From positions 89,595,852-89,659,851 of the forward strand of contig NC_092859.1 of NCBI RefSeq assembly GCF_032062135.1: a DNA stretch of 64,000 bases, given 5' to 3'. This DNA is from Pyxicephalus adspersus. Lineage: Eukaryota > Chordata > Amphibia > Anura > Pyxicephalidae. Under the pieces are notes generated by a model. The model saw only the letters and a program-made list of their open reading frames with translations, was not told the origin of the DNA and ran no database searches. Positions 1 to 11,325 of this stretch are shown one piece after another (positions within the stretch are counted from its first letter, which is position 1; each line of letters opens with the position of its first letter). The position numbers and the translations under genes are program-made.

Positions 1-734
1 ATGCAAAGAAAGCAAACTAATTGCTTAACATTTATGCAAAAAAGAATGTGATTTTTTGTGTTCTGATTACAGGTTCTAAATTTTCTTAATTGTTGTCTTG
101 TCAAGTTAAAAATGTAGTATTCTGCCATTTCTGAATTCATATCTAAAGGCAAGCACCTATTGAAGCTAATCTTCACTTCCCAGCATGTTTTTTTTTCAAT
201 GGATTGGCATTACAGAAATTTAAATGCAGACCCGGTAGAGGAGTGAGTTATTACACTGGGGTTATTCTGCAGAATCAAATCATTTTACCCCCTTGTTGTG
301 TTACTACATCAAATTTATTCTTTTGGATTTTCAAAGGCCATGCTGGAATAAACCATTTATTGTACTGGCATCTTCAAAGAATTCCCAGATTGTATTCTGA
401 AGATTATTTGAATATCTATAAATATGAATTATAGTTTCCCAACTACACCAAACAGGCCGTATCAAAGTTTTGAACTTTTTGAGCGGTTTTGCAAAGATTA
501 CTGATCTAGCTCTTAAAGTTTATCTAGGGACAAAACTTTTTTATTTGATTTTTGGATAAAGTAGACAAGGAAAAATGCTTCTTGCAGTCTTTCATACAGA
601 ATGTCTGATCTATCACCTTGGTAATACTAATCATGTTCTCATACCAATACAAACTGATCTTTGAAATATGAATGTGATTAGTAATATAAGATGTTGTGAG
701 AACAAAGTACATACCTCTTACTTGAGTAAATATA
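1..734. other. AT-rich sequence, nothing recognised
   Basis: I see no coding exon, RNA gene or repeat boundary that I can support here. Short open frames lack splice context and family resemblance. Confidence 0.5.
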
Positions 735-1735
735 CTTCCAGTGACCATGCGGGGCAATACAGGTACATACGAGATAGGGACTGTAGGTTTGTTCTTAGGT
801 TGAATTTATATGTAAGTCGAAACAGGTACATTATTTTAATTAGGACAGATTGGGACAGATGTTTGTCTCAATATATTATTAGGCAGCGTGGTGTCAGTTA
901 CTGTATAAAATCCTCACTGTGAGTTGATCACAAACAAAGCAAAAAAAAAAATCTTTATGGAGCCTAGACATTCATTAACTTCTGGAGCAAGCTGTACTTT
1001 GATATGCAAAAAAAGAAACAAATGCAGAGCTTGTCTTGGTCACCAAAGAGTTACAAGAGCTTGCAGAAGACCTTGGTCCTTAAGATCACCCACACGTAGG
1101 GATGAGTGAGAATGCCTCTGACATTCTCGTGAAAACTTCCTCGAACTTCCGATGGATCCGCAAAATTTCAGCTGCATTCATCCTCCTGTGTGTGATCTGC
1201 TCATTTAACCTCCAGTGCCCAGGGATCGCACACTGACAGAAGGAGTATGCCACACAGGAGGATTCCCACAGCTGCATTCATAAAGCAGCCACGGTACTCC
1301 TCCTGTCAGTGTGAGTACCTCGGCTGTGCTCATCAGTGAATGCAGCCGTGGAAATCATCACAGGATAATTCCCACGGCTGCATTCATTCATAATGAGCAC
1401 AGCCGCGGTACTCCTGTGTTCAAACAAATACTAGAGGGCTTTAAGAACAATCAGGGGAGTGGAGCTGATTGCTCTTGCAGGTTCCAAAAAATTTGATCGC
1501 AACGGCCGAATTTACACAGGCCTTTCTTGCTTACATGTTCGGTAAGCGAGAGCGGCCTGATTCGCAGCAAGATCGAATTTTAAACTCCCGCTCGCTCATC
1601 CCTACCCACAACCTTAGCTGTGTTTAGCAAAAGATTTCTTCTGCAAGTCATGCAAACCGCACCCCCTCCATACCGTATCTAGGAGTTGTTCGTATGTCGG
1701 ATGTCCTTAGCTTTGAGACTACCTGTATATAAAAA
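735..1735. repeat. Old dispersed repeat, split by a later insertion
   Basis: The sequence at 735-1096 and its continuation at 1605-1735 resemble, from memory, one dispersed ranid repeat containing a run such as ataaaatcctcactgtgag. It is interrupted by the inverted-repeat element at 1097-1604. The left part stops at cacccacacg and the right part resumes with cccacaacc after the second TA. Family identity is remembered rather than searched, and no end of the repeat is defined. Confidence 0.35.
1097..1604. mobile_element. TA-flanked non-autonomous DNA transposon (MITE) with foldback interior
   Basis: The ends are inverted copies: GGGATGAGTGAG from 1099 and CTCGCTCATCCC ending at 1602, flanked on both sides by TA (1097-1098 and 1603-1604), as for a Tc1/mariner-type target duplication. 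The interior holds several copies of a gctgcattcat motif in both orientations (about 1170-1400), so it can fold back. An imperfect hairpin near the right end (about 1519-1567) contains ggcctttcttgctta and its near complement, matching a hairpin module at 3995-4051. There is no transposase. TA flanks fit Tc1/mariner but do not prove it. Confidence 0.6.
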
Positions 1736-2044
1736 ATGCAAATAGCTTCTTGTTTTCAATTTACAGAATCATTTTACCAGCCATGATCTGCAAGAGACCT
1801 AGTGACAATGAAATCTAAAAGCGAGTATATGTAATCAAAATGTAAAGTTGTCTTTAATTATTTCTTTAGAATACCTATAGAAAAATCAATGAAGGAAAAT
1901 ATTAACATAGGTATTGTCACTAAATGAAATATGCATAATAATACTGTCTATATATATCTATATCTTTGTAAATCTAACAGATATTGGGTGTCCAGGTTAG
2001 CACACATTATTACTATTTATCTGAACAGATAATATCATACCTGA
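1736..2044. other. AT-rich spacer, nothing recognised
   Basis: No gene or repeat boundary could be supported. Confidence 0.5.
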
Positions 2045-2365
2045 TTATTACACAGTATTTATATAGTCCTGACATATTACGCAGTGCTATACACAGTCCA
2101 TAGTATTGTCACTAGCTGTCCGTCAAAGGGGCTGACAATCTAATATCCCTACCATAGTCATATGTCTTTAACGCAGTTTAAGATCAATTTTGAGGGAAGC
2201 CAATTAACCCAACTTCATACTTCTGGAATGTGGGAGGAAACCCACGCAAACAACACAGGAAAAACCTTCAAACTCCATGCAGATAGTGTCTTGTCTGAGA
2301 TTCGAACCTGGGACCCAGCGCTGCAAAGGCCAGAGTGCTAACCCCTGAGCCACCATGTTGCTCTG
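2045..2365 (-). repeat. tRNA-derived SINE, near full length
   Basis: Read on the minus strand this begins with a pol III-like head: an A-box-like tggctcaggggttag and a B-box-like ggttcgaatct, followed by a body with ttgcatgga/gtttg and tttcctcccac motifs and a tail with tatataaatactgtg. It matches the better preserved copy at 34542-34859 block by block. The general layout resembles the fish HE1/V-SINE type, which also starts from a tRNA-like head. That comparison is from memory. Confidence 0.75.
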
Positions 2366-3956
2366 ATAAAAATTTTGGTCACAATTCTCAGGCTTGAAAA
2401 TATTCCAGTTCACTGTATTCAAATTAGATAACTTACAGCATTTTAACAAAGCCTGTTAACCTTAAGAATTAATTTTGTTAACGCATTTCACATCATTTAT
2501 TGAATTGGCAAAGACTGTGAATATTAAAACAGACCAAAATCATGCCCTAACTCATCTTTTTTTCTTATTGTTTGTATTCACAGTTAGCATGGAGTTACCT
2601 CTTGGCATTATTTTATTTTATACAATGCAACAAATGTGTCAATTAAAGGTCTCTGGCAAATGCTTTATATACTGTTATACAAAGTCTTTGCAATACAAGC
2701 AATTTTAAACAGAAATAAACTTTATAGTATGCTCTTCCATGTGACCTCTGGCAGAAGTTTGCATTGCAATAAAGAACCTAATTGACATAAATAATCTAAT
2801 AAAGTAATCAATTTGATCTGTCAGTGGGTCATTGGAAGGCTATCTTTAACCATCATTCCAAAAAGATTTGGACATGTGCTTTGTAATTAAAGATGCCCAG
2901 CATTATATCAAATTCAATTTTTAATGCAGCTTAATAGCTATAAAAAAAAGCATAGATTTTCTTTAAAGAGTTTCTAACAGTTCAGTTCATAAACAGTTTC
3001 ACAAACCAAAATATAATTATAGGCGATATTATTATTTTTAACCCAACTAAGCAATCCTACTAAGAAGTCCTAAATTAAAAGTACATTTACTGTATAGAAA
3101 ATGCACCTAACTATATTGTATATGTAGCAAGAAAGTAGTAGGTGCTGTCCGGCAGGTTGTATAGCAGTCATTTGGGCTGCTAGAGTTATTTAATATTATT
3201 AGTATTAGTATTAGTAAACTGTTCTTATATAGCAGTAGGTCCTCATTTTTTTGTATCTTTCAACACTATAGCACTATAGAAATGCAATTTTTTTAAAACA
3301 AAAGTGTAAAAATGAGAAACTAAGATTCACTATCTGCATTGTGTGCCATTCAAGTTTTATTTATATTACCAAAGTTATGCAGATAGAGGGAAAGGAGTCA
3401 TGTTGTTCACACATATTTGTCCAAAGATTCAACCAGAAAATTACCTCTGCTTTACTAATATCTAATAAGAGGACCTTGTAATACATAAAAAATCTCTAAT
3501 TGCAAGTTTTGAAATGTCGTGGGCAAATGGCTGCACAATGTATCTGACATTCAAGCTTACTATATATAATCTGGTAAGAAAGCATCAGCAGTTCACAATC
3601 CCATTATGTCATCATATATTCACATTGAGAAGAAAAAAGAAAGATCAGATATCAACTATATGTGAATCTGGAAATAGTCATGAATATTTTATTGGCTAAA
3701 CAAGCATGGCTGAAGTGTCCTTGTGGTGCATCAAGTGTCCAGGTGGAGCATGAAAAGGAGCGTGTGTATATCAGGGGTGAACAATTATACACAGCTCCCC
3801 TAATTAAATGCTCATTTTTCATGTTTTTCAAAGCTGCTCACAAGGACTAGATTACAACATTTGTGTAAACCATATACTTAGCTTGGAGTTTTCCCACAAG
3901 CAATTGCAATGCCAAGGTATACTTGTGGCAGACAACATAGGCTGATGGTAAAGATT
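2366..3956. other. AT-rich intergenic DNA, no gene recognised
   Basis: The stretch contains only a short tattag-type simple repeat near 3190-3220. Small open frames on both strands lack homology I recognise. Confidence 0.5.
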
Positions 3957-4300
3957 AGGGATGAGCGAGCGAGATTATTAGGTTCGATCTCGGGGCGAAT
4001 TGGGCCGTTCTTGCTTACCGAACATTGAAGCAAGAACGGCCTTGTGATTCGCCATGAGGTTGTGTTCTCCCCCCAAACAAACAAGGGGAATTGAAGGGGG
4101 CAGGAATGCCCACTATTTCCGGTGGGAATGGCGGGGCTCGGTAGAGAATCATTTGCTCCCAGGATGCACAGCAAAGCCTAACAGCACCAATCATCAGACA
4201 TCTCAGAATAAATATATATATATATAGGGAAGGAGGGAGGGGTTATTCACTCCCTCTTGTGTTCTGTGTGAGGGAGAGAAGCACGGAGAGAAGTACACTG
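3957..4300 (+). mobile_element. Transposon-end module with perfect hairpin, upstream of the tandem array
   Basis: The module starts with AGGGATGAGCGAGCG, the same terminal motif as the element at 1097-1604. A perfect 14-bp hairpin follows: ggccgttcttgctt at 4003-4016 pairs with aagcaagaacggcc at 4028-4041. An outer stem is formed by gcgaat (3995-4000) and attcgc (4046-4051). Only this one end was found, and no matching inverted end was seen downstream of the array. It is therefore either a one-ended relic or the 5' end of a longer element that includes the array. Confidence 0.5.
4186..4227 (+). promoter_or_regulatory. CCAAT plus TATA-like tract (possible promoter)
   Basis: A ccaatc motif at about 4187 is followed about 20 bases later by aataaatatatatatatata (4207-4226), just upstream of a GA-rich segment and the tandem array. 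The spacing would suit a pol II core promoter, but TA-rich tracts are common in this window. Function is inferred only. Confidence 0.2.
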
Positions 4301-5705
4301 TGACAGGGACAGGTTAGAAGCCTTCTGTATATCTAGAAATATACAGATTGTGCAGTTTTTCTTGCTACCTCTTGCTATTTTTCTAAAAAGGCAGAAACAT
4401 TTCTGTCCTACTGCACAAAAAACATACATATTTCAGTCTGATACCTCTTGCAAGCTTTCCAAAAAGCCACAAAAATTTCTGTATTTCTTTAAAAAAAATA
4501 GATATTTATTTTTTATAGCACTTGCTATATATCCACAAAGCTAGAAAAAAGGCTGTATTTCTCTAAAAAAATACAGATATTTACCTGTGATAGCACTTTC
4601 TATCCTGTACATTTTGATTGATAATTTGTTTAAATAATGCGTGCCAACATTAAAAAACCGGTTGTCTCTAGAATAGTGACAAACCATTAATCATGTATTC
4701 ATGTTCTGGTTTCTAAATGTACTTTTAAATTCAAACGTGTGTGTATTCACGTGCAAAAAAAGGTCAATGTTTTTTCTTTTTTTTCTTTTTTTAAATTTCT
4801 CTAAAACACAAAAAAGATATTTTATTCTGTTCCACTTGCTATCTGAAAAAAAAACAGAAATGTTTCTGTATTTCTCTAAAAAAAATACAGATATTTTATT
4901 CTGATCCCACTTGCAGTCTATCAAAAAAACCATTGTGCATTGTGACAGGGCAGGTTAGGAGCCTTCTGTATAGCTTGAAATATACAGATTGTGCATTTAG
5001 AGTTGCTACCTCTTGCTATTTTTCAAAAAAGGCAGAAACATTTCTGTCCTACTGTACAAAAAAACACACATATTTCAGTCTGATACCTCTTGCAAGCTAC
5101 CCAAAAAGCCATAAAAATTTCTGTATTTCTCTAAAAAAATATAGATATTTATTTTGATAGCACTTGCTATATATCCACAAAGCCAGAAAAATGTCTATAT
5201 TTCTCTCTATAAAATACAGTTATTTAACTGTGATAGCACTTGCTATCTATCAAAAAAAGCCAGAAAAATTTCTGTATTTCTCTTTAAAAAAATACAGATA
5301 TTTAACTGTGATCCCATTCGCTATCAATCAAAAAAAGCCAGAAAAATTTATGTATTTCTCTTAAAAAAATACAGATTTTTTATTCTGGTCCCACTTGCTA
5401 TCTATCACAAAAGCCAAAAAAAATTCTGTATTTCTCTCAAAAAATACAGATATTTATTTTTGATACCTCTTGCAATCTATCACAAAAGCCAGAAAAAAAT
5501 TCTGTATTTCTCTAAAAAACATACATATATTTTATTGTTTGATACCTCTTCCTATTTGCCAAAGACCATCTGGTACAGAAAAATTTCTGTCCTACTATAA
5601 AAAAAGCAGATATTTAAGTGTTTGATACCTATTTACCAAAGAAGACTGTTTGGTACAGTGAAATTTCTGGCCTACTTTAAAATAAATACAGTTTTTTTTT
5701 AACTA
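4301..5705. repeat. Two-level tandem repeat array (unit about 76 bp, block spacing about 640 bp)
   Basis: The array is built from degenerate units of about 76 bp, anchored by an agcca(g)aaaaa motif. Anchor positions are 4389, 4465, 4539, then 5030, 5107, 5180, 5258, 5336, 5412, 5487, 5563 and 5640, so spacings are 73-78. Most units contain ctgtat, a short AT-rich loop and atacag, a 6-bp hairpin, followed by cacttgctat or tacctcttgc. A second level is visible: the block beginning tgacagggacaggttagaag at 4301 recurs at 4943 with the same order of unit variants, a spacing of about 642. The interval 4612-4790 interrupts the periodicity. Open frames across the array simply translate the period. 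Confidence 0.85.
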
Positions 5706-6171
5706 CATTAGCAAGTTATTTGGAAATGGACAAATGTACAGTATTGTACAAAATGCCCAATATTTGAAACAGTTGTATTAAACAAACCAAAGTAGCTATA
5801 ATTTTTACAATGATACATTTTAAGAGACTATGCTGAAACCCAAAAATAGAGTTGAGTCACATTGAGTTGTTTTGGGCTTAATTTTCCCCACATATAAATG
5901 TACTACTAAAACAAACAACAAATAAACTCTATCCAAGACATTCTGAAGTATTTAGGCAGACATACAATTGTATCATTATTAGAGTAGCTCTCTTCCTTTC
6001 AAATGTTAATTATTTGTTATGAATCCTACCAGTAAGCTGATACATGAGAGTACCAAATATTATATTGTTCTGTGGTTCTCAAAACAAAGAGGACAAAGTG
6101 CGTATGTGCTAAGCTGTCACCTAGCACCAATCTTATTTTAGGATTGACCCATTTAGAGATCATGGCCTTGT
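5706..6171. other. Spacer between array and EXD1 copy
   Basis: No feature is recognised. In the minus-strand sense it lies downstream of the EXD1 pseudogene stop codon. I looked for a poly(A) tract that would mark the 3' end of a retrocopy and did not find a convincing one. Confidence 0.45.
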
Positions 6172-6945
6172 TTACTCTAATCTTACAATGAATCTATGGC
6201 TGGTAACATCATATTCTTTTAAAGCCTTTTCTCTTCTCTTTTGCTGTAGGACTCTTTGCTGGAGTTCTTTGAGAAGCTCAGAGCATAGGTAAGAGTCATC
6301 TGCTTTTGCTAGGCGAGGAGCATTAGGATAGCTGTCAACTAACAATGTAAAGTCAGTGAGCAATCCATCCAACATAGCTTGACACAAATCGAGGAGGTGC
6401 AGTACTTCCAGAGCCAACACTTTCAACAAAGTAACAGACAATGGAGGGTCAGAACACATGTTAGGATTTTGCTCCATCAATGTTCGTTTTATATTCAAGA
6501 AATGTACTTGTGCAGATGGCATATTTAGATACTGAGTCAAACATTCCCTCACAGTAGATGTTCGATTAGGAAGAAAACCTCCAGTCTCCATGGGAAACAA
6601 GTACACATCACCCACCTGTGTATCAAAAACATTATTCAAAAACACACCACATTGGTGGGACAAAATATCTCCTAGCCAACGACAGTCGTGGGTGACTTTT
6701 AGGATGTCTTTGTCTTCAAGCACCACTTGGAGACCATTTTTAAAGACCCCTGGTCACATGGTGAGGATGTCAAAAAGGTAAACATGATTTCTTGTGCCCA
6801 CCTGCAGCCAACACAGTTTCCCATAGCGACATATGTTCAGGCCAGAAGCTCCAAAGCTCAAGACCTTTTGGTGCTGGAGATGCAGAATCTTTCTTTTATT
6901 GTCTCTCTTTCAACCTCAAGTCATTAAAAAATTCCCACATCAACT
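6172..6945 (-). pseudogene. EXD1: EXD1 (3'-5' exonuclease domain containing 1) retropseudogene
   Basis: Reading downward from about 6903, the minus strand encodes an EXD1-like exonuclease domain with motifs ICRYGKLCWLQVGT, VYLFDI, KVTHDCRWLGDILSHQ, LNNVFDTQVGDV and METGGFLPN, then LLKVLALEV and QQKRREKALKEYD before a stop at 6172. EXD1 is related to Egalitarian-type exonuclease folds; the animal protein is an RNA-binding cofactor in piRNA production and is thought to lack nuclease activity. An in-frame TGA lies at 6754-6756, between DILTM and PGVFKNGLQ. Upstream of about 6903 the frame meets another stop and shifts. No intron is seen across about 240 codons, whereas the vertebrate gene, as I recall, has several exons here. 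A decayed retrocopy is the simplest reading. A 555-base stretch (6172-6726) remains open. Confidence 0.75.
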
Positions 6946-7972
6946 CTGAGATGATGGAAAAAGTGATAAGTACATATCAATACATTTATTTGCATTTTGA
7001 TATCATGAGGTTATTCTAGGAGGCAATATTTCACTTTTACCATGGGCAACAGATCAGGCCACTTGTTATATAAAAGTAGTGTTTGTGTTTTGATGATTTA
7101 TTCCTTCCTCTTATACCTTAGACCTTCAAACAGTTTTTCTAAATCAATATCAAAAAAATTAAACAAAATAATTATTTACATTGCATGAAAATGAGGGCTT
7201 TGTTAACATAAAACACGTAAATTGCTTTCCCTCTTGATGACAGCAAAAGCCAAGATTAAAGATTCTTGAGGATTGGGTACTATAAGTAAATTTTATTAGG
7301 CCAATACTCTAAAAGGAACAATGATTGAAGTACTGAGATGTTAGGTTGTTGATGTTATTTTATTATGTACATTGTGGATTTTTATTTCTTTGTGTTCCTG
7401 TGAATATACAAAAACATACAAAGTAAGGATTGTTTCTTTAAATTCAAGCTAGGAATATTTTCTAAATTGCCTTTCTGCTCACTTTGTCTATTCTAGAAAA
7501 CACATTATTCAACCACCCACTTCTATGACAGTGATCTATTACTACTCACCACATACCTATAAAGAACACATAACACAGCCATGGTAAATTTCATTGTTTT
7601 ACAACCTTTTGAATGAAATGTTCCCCCAGGAACGGAATAATCAAAAGAGATCATCATAACATTAAAATTAGTTCACTAACAGAACAGTTCTTCATCTGAA
7701 AGATTGTAACTAAATTTGTATATCTTGGAATTTATTTCCACTACATTTAAAATACATATCCATTAATGGAGGTGCAATTGCTTGAAATGATTCATTATAG
7801 CCTATGAAGAATAAGCTTACCAATGTAGACATTGTCTGAAAATGGTGCCACAGAAGTTTGTAAACAGTGAGAAGTGTATTAGTTAGCCCAAATATTGAAG
7901 TGGAATTTTTCTTTCATATCTGTCCACCTATAGCAGGAACCAGTCAAGATGATGTAATTAGGCACAACACCC
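6946..7972. other. AT-rich intergenic DNA, nothing recognised
   Basis: The N-terminal EXD1 coding sequence could not be followed into this stretch, so the copy may be 5' truncated. Confidence 0.45.
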
Positions 7973-8312
7973 TAAAGCTACATTTTGATGCTTACAATTA
8001 TTGTCATTGGAAAGGATCTTTCATGATCCTTTCCAACTACAAAAGACTGTACAATGCATGAACGAGTGCTATACATACAGCACCGCTCTGCTCCATGGAG
8101 AGGGGAGGGGGAGAACGACGGAGCGACACCCTGCTGCACGCTCTTTCCCTTCACTTGCAATATGATCGTCTGTTGACTGTCGTCCATGGATCCGCCAGGA
8201 CGGTCCTTCGGACGATGGATGACGGGCGCTGTACACACTCCAGATTCTTGTCCGATATCGGCCCTGAGCCAATTATCGGGCGTGAACCATTAGACGTGTG
8301 TACGTAGCCTTA
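7973..8312 (+). mobile_element. MITE of the GTACACAC family, short form
   Basis: The ends are inverted: TAAAGCTAC on the left and GTGTGTACGTAGCCTTA on the right, with TA at the outer edge of both. Near the left end a perfect 12-bp hairpin is formed by ttggaaaggatc (8007-8018) and gatcctttccaa (8025-8036). The interior is markedly GC- and CpG-rich compared with its surroundings. The same structure recurs inverted at 47669-47941 and, cut by a gap, at 50164. It has no coding capacity. Superfamily is undecided because the flanks fit TA or TWA duplication. Confidence 0.7.
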
Positions 8313-8399
8313 GCAAATATTCTGCAGAATCCAAAGATTGCCTTATTCAATGTGCCTATCAGCTCTCATCATCTTCAGAAGAACAATTATACCCTTTCC

Positions 8400-8650
8400 A
8401 GTTAAAAAAAATGGAAGAAGGGATTTATCAGCGATATATTTTTCTAAAATGCTACAGGACAAGATTCAGCAGGGTTCATTTTACTGCATCTTAGGGAAAA
8501 GAGAAGGTCAAATGGTTTGCAGGAGACATGAAAGAAGCCATCTATGTCAAATACAACAACCATCTCTAAACAGAAATGAGGGCCTTCAACACTATCTGTT
8601 TTCCACCTACAATGCTCCTTTAACAGCTCTACAGTGGTGTTTTTAGAACA
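8400..8650 (+). pseudogene. Possible retroelement coding relic
   Basis: Two frames together give fragments KEAIYVKYNNH and QQPSLNRNEGLQHYLFSTYN (about 8520-8620). Their order resembles the C-terminal segment of a class of vertebrate retroelement proteins, possibly with a GIY-YIG type endonuclease as in Penelope-like elements, with a frameshift between the pieces. A gtataaaagg motif lies downstream near 8774. The resemblance is from memory and short, so treat the assignment as tentative. Confidence 0.35.
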
Positions 8651-10243
8651 ATTCTCAGCTATAAATTCTAATACTGGAAAAAGTGAAGAAGCAGCTTGGA
8701 AAGTTGCAAAACATCTTCAACATTGGAAGTGCAGTTGAATGTGACCAACTACTACTAGATATACAATAGCCTGTATAAAAGGTCATCCACTGTGTGGTAT
8801 ATGGCCATTGTGATGTGGTTTGGCTTTGCTGCCATTTTTGGTAATAATTATTTGTTGGGACTCAATGTGGTAACAACTTTCCTTATTTGGCTCCTTGGTT
8901 TAAAAACTTTCAGATTTCCTGCAATCTTGATGTCCTATAGGATCTCAATATTTTACACCACACAGTGCTTTTCCTGAATTGTAAAATGTATTTGAATAAA
9001 GTAGAATCAGAATAGAACCCATTTTTATATTTTTTTCTTTACATTGTTGGTATTTATTTCAGCCCCTATATGTTCTTCTATGTATTTCATTACAAGTATC
9101 CTTCTTAATTCTGTGAAACACACTTGTAAAAGAGGTAGATTTTGTGGTGTTGTACCATTGACTAATCCATAAAACCTAGTTTAGGTGAAACAGCTAGTGA
9201 GGATCCAAGAATAAGACCAGCAGGTTTAAGTGCGTGTGCCAATAGCTTCAAGTATATTTACCCCTTTTATGCAACCATTGCTACTCAACCCGTAATATTT
9301 GTACCTTACTTATGTCTGTGCAGTTTGTCAGTGCACTTTATTTATCTTTGTTGATTTAAATATTGAATACATTTGATCCATGTTTGCATTTGAATCACAA
9401 GTAGTACATCTTCATAACAGCAATGCTTATCGAAAACCAGGGGCTTTTATATATAAAAGCATTAGGCCCTTCTACAAGTAAAATTGTCTCCACTTGCTCT
9501 GATATGTGACATTGCACATATAGTAAATATATCTAAATTTAAATTCAAACCATATCCTTCCATCACTTGGAAGATCAAGGGTTGTGACGACTCTGCTGAC
9601 GTTAATAGAAAATAACATCAAACCTAGAAGTCAAGTGACTGAAAAAGGGGCATATCTAATTCTGGTACAAATAAATAAAGTACAAAGTAAAAGAGTTGAA
9701 ATGCTGAAACATACATCAACTTGGAATGGTAAATAAGACTCTCAGAGAGAAGCTGACATCTAACACTGCTACAAAAATTATGTAAAATAAGAGACAGAAA
9801 AAAGACAATGACTAACTATGACAAAGGACTACAGCAACATGCATTTTACATTCCATAGCATTCTAACATCCCAAGGGTTCAACTGTCAGCACATGAAATA
9901 GCACTTTGCTCGAAGCTAAAACAGTGAGTATGATTTAAACTGGGAAAGGAACAATTAATAAACATACGTAATTAGCAATTCTGTCACAGAGAGAAAAGAA
10001 GAGCTTTTATATTTGCCAAGGGAACAGATAAGTTGTTATTTCTTTTATCTCATATATTTAGTAGTGCTCAAAAAACAAATATGTTCAATATTTCAATGCA
10101 GATTAAAAAAAGGCTTCAGACAGCTTTATGTATACCTTTTAAATAGCACTGCCAAAAGAAAAATCATATATATAAATAGGAATTCTGTCATTTTCAGCCA
10201 TTGTGATCTGCATTACACTTTTAAAAAAATAGGATGATGTATG
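8651..10243. other. AT-rich intergenic DNA, no gene recognised
   Basis: The first part (to about 8800) may be the trailing sequence of the retroelement relic. The rest shows no boundary or exon that I can support. Confidence 0.4.
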
Positions 10244-10381
10244 TTTGTTTTTCATCCCGGCACCACCAATCAAGATGGCCAAAGATCATCCAAGAACAAA
10301 AGAAAGGAAGGTAGATGGCAGTACCTGGAGCTGGAATGCAGACAGGTGAGTTGACCAGGTTTAGTTCCGCTTTAAAAGACC
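10244..10381 (+). repeat. Fragment of a dispersed repeat ending in a tttagttccgctttaaa motif
   Basis: A slightly GC-richer segment (aagatggccaaagatcatcc, gcagtacctggagctggaat) ends in ggtttagttccgctttaaa. A similar closing motif, tttaggtccactttaa, ends the repeat at 63361-63842, so the two may share a 3' end module. Only a fragment is present. Confidence 0.35.
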
Positions 10382-11086
10382 TGGTTCTCTATGAATGCAA
10401 GAAATCCTTATTGTAAATGAAAATATCCCTTTCTTTCACTGCCACCCTAAATAACCCTGGTCAAAATAAAAATGAACATATTAAATACAGTGTTAATCCC
10501 TAATTTACCCAAATCAACAAAAATCTTTTTATCTAAATTGTTAGAAACCTTTCCAATGGGCAATTTGTTAAACTTGTTTGTACAAATGGGAGAGTTAAGT
10601 AGAGTCACTTAAGCCTTGAAGTGGCAAAATGAATGATAATTGGGTATAGAAAAAATACAGAAAGAGGATGCTGCTCAAATCAGTTTGAAACTTGCTCACA
10701 AAGGTACACAATTCACAGCAAATGAACAATACAAACATTTTCCAACACTTAATTCAATTAGAAAGCAAAAGAGTGATAGCCAATATTACTGTTCATATTA
10801 CAAATGATACAAATATTGAAATTAGATAAACAAAAATAAATATTACATAGAAATCCATGTGTAAGAAACAAATGAGTGATTACAACAAATACCAGAATAA
10901 AAAAAAAAAACTAAATGCTAAAGAACTATAACATTTTATGGGTTTTCTCTAAAAGATCTTTTAGATTTATTTTAGGCTTCTTTAAATAGTACCCACTGGT
11001 AAATAAAAACTATTATCATAAGCACAGCAGTCATATTTATCTCTCATTTTGAAAACTCAAAAGCACTTTGTACCTTTGATTAGATT
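10382..11086. other. AT-rich intergenic DNA, nothing recognised
   Basis: No gene, RNA or repeat boundary was supported. Confidence 0.5.
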
Positions 11087-11325
11087 AGTGTTTCTCAACT
11101 CGGGTTCCTCCAGATTGCTAGGGGTTCCTTGAGAAATCAGCATTTTTTGACTCTCAGGTCAGTTTAACAGATTCCAATGATCTTTTAGGCTATCTGTAAA
11201 GATGGCAGCCTTCCCAATGGCTGGCGATGTAAAATGAGCCATGGATATAGTAATTATAGTAGGGAGTTCCCTGAAGACCTGAAAGTTATTTCAATGGTTC
11301 TCCCATATTAAGGTCAAGAAACACT
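11087..11325 (+). mobile_element. MITE, TGTTTCTCAAC family (hAT-like ends)
   Basis: The left end reads agtgtttctcaactcgg and the right end gtcaagaaacact, an inverted pair. Inside are ggttcctccagattgctagg and ttccctgaagacctgaaagt. A second diverged copy with the same internal order occurs at 24015-24279. The end sequence resembles non-autonomous hAT elements, but no clean 8-bp duplication is visible here. Confidence 0.55.

Noticed and set aside
5154..5600. A 148-codon plus-strand open frame, the longest in its region
   Set aside because: It lies wholly in the tandem array and its protein simply repeats the DNA period (recurring SKKARKI and ISLKKYRYL segments). It has no start context, splice signals or family.
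4301..5705. CRISPR-like array
   Set aside because: Units are adjacent and diverge along their length. There are no identical repeats separated by unique spacers, and the host is a vertebrate.
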